Assembly (NCBI GenBank): GCA_965365445.1
Contig: CBDUBS010000038.1
Location: forward strand, 1 to 25,211
Length of the DNA: 25,211 bases
Source of the DNA: CBDUBS01 sp965365445
Lineage (GTDB): Bacteria; Bacteroidota; Rhodothermia; Rhodothermales; DASSAV01
Reading direction: 5' to 3'
Program-made: the position numbers and the translations under genes
Shown here: piece after piece, positions 24,836 through 25,211 of the stretch
Layout of the letters: the number at the start of each line of letters is the position of its first letter
Numbering within the stretch: position 1 is the first letter of the stretch
The notes under the pieces: generated by a model
The model's database searches: none
What the model was told of the DNA's origin: nothing
The model's input: the letters and a program-made list of their open reading frames with translations, nothing else

Positions 24836-25211
24836 CTACTTCTCGAAGCGTAGCCAGCGGCCGTCATACCCATCGATCGGTATTGCTTCCCCGATTTTCA
24901 GCGTCTCTCCGGTTACCGCATCGGTAACCCCTTTGTATCGATACCCGCCGGTATCCAGGTGCGCTCGTGTAGCCGGCCCATCGTTGATGAGGAAGTAATG
25001 ATCGGCCCCGAGAGCGGCCAGGCGATATACGATAGCTTCCGCGCTGCCAAACGGCGAGACATGGGAACCGAGTGCAAAATCGAGCAGCGCCGCTTCCGCT
25101 TCATCCTTTCCCGGCGGGTACGCCATTCTGGATGCCTCATAACCGAGAATCACGGCCGTACCTCTGCCCAATCGGTTTTCGGTAACGGCCGGTTTACCGT
25201 TGTCGTAGGTT
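24836..25211 (-). CDS. C-terminal part of a glycoside hydrolase-like protein (window edge)
   Basis: The minus-strand frame is open from the window end to the TAG at 24836, giving the last about 124 residues. The text YDNGKPAVTENRLGRGTAVI and ILGYEAS, then a small beta domain with YRLAALGADHYFLINDGPA, GGYRYKGVTDAVTGE and a closing GRWLRFEK, resembles the trimerisation domain and C-terminal beta domain of beta-galactosidase/GH42-type enzymes. The catalytic part lies outside the window, so activity and start cannot be judged. An apparent start at 25171 is only an internal TTG. It ends 28 bp from the strong hairpin and converges on the sulfide oxidoreductase. Confidence 0.5.
   Translation of the reverse strand, partial: TYDNGKPAVTENRLGRGTAVILGYEASRMAYPPGKDEAEAALLDFALGSHVSPFGSAEAIVYRLAALGADHYFLINDGPATRAHLDTGGYRYKGVTDAVTGETLKIGEAIPIDGYDGRWLRFEK

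Noticed and set aside
1..25211. CRISPR arrays, insertion sequences, prophage genes or toxin-antitoxin pairs
   Set aside because: I looked for repeated spacers, transposase or integrase motifs and small paired genes and saw none.

Overview
The window looks like a GC-rich chromosomal segment from a Bacteroidota/Rhodothermota-type Gram-negative bacterium. The evidence is indirect: outer-membrane barrels of the kinds common there (a lipoprotein with a phosphoesterase-like head fused to an Omp85-type barrel, and a decayed end of a PD40/TolB-type barrel protein), many starts without a Shine-Dalgarno sequence, and no phage or insertion-sequence genes. The phylum is my inference and I have no marker gene to prove it.

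Left part (1-7750): the 3' end of a tRNA-Phe gene and a near-perfect terminator are followed by a leftward pair, a TonB-dependent receptor with the CxxxM and HxM residues of the OprC copper site and a strange Arg/Asp/Tyr-rich protein related to the SWFGD family. An XRE-cupin regulator is divergent from the receptor and is the obvious candidate to control it. After it comes a frameshifted remnant of a beta-barrel gene, then a 1240-residue outer-membrane lipoprotein whose phosphoesterase domain has lost most of its metal ligands.

Middle (7831-14074): a DUF2760 membrane protein and two tandem Hsp70-family ATPases, the second with a long DUF3731 C-terminus, run rightward as one likely operon. A cytidylate-kinase-like protein with an eroded P-loop converges on them.

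Right part (14275-25211): a DcaP-like porin gene is divergent from a purple-acid-phosphatase-like lipoprotein. Then come an O-antigen ligase-family membrane protein, a 14-helix MFS exporter, a terminator, and a large cation:proton antiporter fused to RCK domains and a PTS-EIIA-like domain. A DUF1641 protein and a type II sulfide:quinone oxidoreductase form a sulfide-oxidation pair. A strong bidirectional terminator separates them from the 3' end of a leftward glycoside-hydrolase-like gene cut by the window edge.

The theme is cell-envelope and ion, metal and sulfide homeostasis. The most unusual items are the pseudo-phosphoesterase barrel lipoprotein, the Lys/Leu/Ile/Val/Cys-free RDY protein, the copper receptor and XRE-cupin pair, and the antiporter-EIIA fusion.
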